A DNA stretch of 64,000 nt, taken from NCBI GenBank assembly GCA_030998225.1, contig JAPYXD010000684.1, positions 1,676,501 to 1,740,500 of the forward strand. Reading direction: 5' to 3'. The position numbers and the translations under genes are program-made. Shown here piece after piece: positions 63,813 to 64,000 of the stretch (positions are counted from its first letter, which is position 1; each line of letters begins with the position of its first letter). The notes under the pieces were generated by a model, which saw only the letters and a list, made by a program, of their open reading frames with translations, had not been told where the DNA came from and did no database searches. Origin of the DNA: Diplolepis rosae (Eukaryota; Arthropoda; Insecta; Hymenoptera; Diplolepididae).

Positions 63813-64000
63813 TTTTTTATTATTTATTTATTTTATTATTGTAATTATTATTGATTTTTTTCTTTTAAGAATTGTTTATTTATTACTTTTGAATGTAGTT
63901 TAAAAATTAAGGTGTTGAATTAGTCACTACTTTAGTTTGACATTTAAAACTTCTTGTTTGTGATACTCTGGTGATTTTTAATTAAGTGATTTGCTGCTTG

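Noticed and set aside
63594..63854. 86-codon frame similar to one at 12988-13272
   Set aside because: Both are the right arm of TIR element B, not a gene family.

Overview
This is AT-rich animal nuclear DNA. All five genes have GT-AG introns. The gene set and the transposon types (mariner, DD41D/rosa-like, Ty3/gypsy, hAT-like, a tRNA-derived SINE) indicate an arthropod, most likely an insect. A hymenopteran is possible, but the sequence alone does not settle it.

Five protein-coding genes can be assembled exon by exon, each with consistent intron phases: (1) a SIAH/seven-in-absentia-like RING E3 ligase (+, 13364-16933, 284 aa); (2) SMG7, a nonsense-mediated-decay factor (-, 18816-24504, 1158 aa); (3) NUBPL/Ind1, a mitochondrial complex I Fe-S assembly P-loop ATPase (+, 25637-27640, 297 aa); (4) sulfiredoxin (+, 28186-32596, 137 aa); (5) ATF6, the membrane-tethered bZIP unfolded-protein-response factor (-, 34081-57676, 773 aa). 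SMG7 and NUBPL are divergent and probably share a promoter region. Sulfiredoxin and ATF6 converge. They do not form one pathway. NUBPL and sulfiredoxin are both plausibly mitochondrial, and ATF6, SMG7 and the E3 ligase belong to stress or quality-control systems, but this looks like ordinary neighbourhood rather than an operon-like unit.

Most other bases are mobile elements, heavily nested. 1-13.2 kb is a stack: a 3.4-kb palindromic hAT-like element (8-bp target duplication), a small TIR element split by a 6.5-kb long-TIR element (11-bp duplication), and inside that a seven-unit 288-bp tandem array with a three-unit higher-order period. The 3.8-kb second intron of sulfiredoxin holds a second copy of the first repeat and a dimeric SINE. 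ATF6 intron 5 holds an almost intact mariner. The 17-kb ATF6 intron 1 holds a Ty3/gypsy element (LTRs 41151-41669 and 48716-49135, 4-bp duplication) that was itself hit by a rosa-like element, a SINE and a deleted mariner, followed by large inverted repeats. 58.4-63.8 kb is another nest around a 1.7-kb palindrome.

The most informative pattern is one SINE family with six insertions, each flanked by 10-13 bp duplications. Three of them have an empty site in another repeat copy within this window, and several carry inverted or permuted dimer structures. I found no CRISPR array, rRNA or functional tRNA gene.
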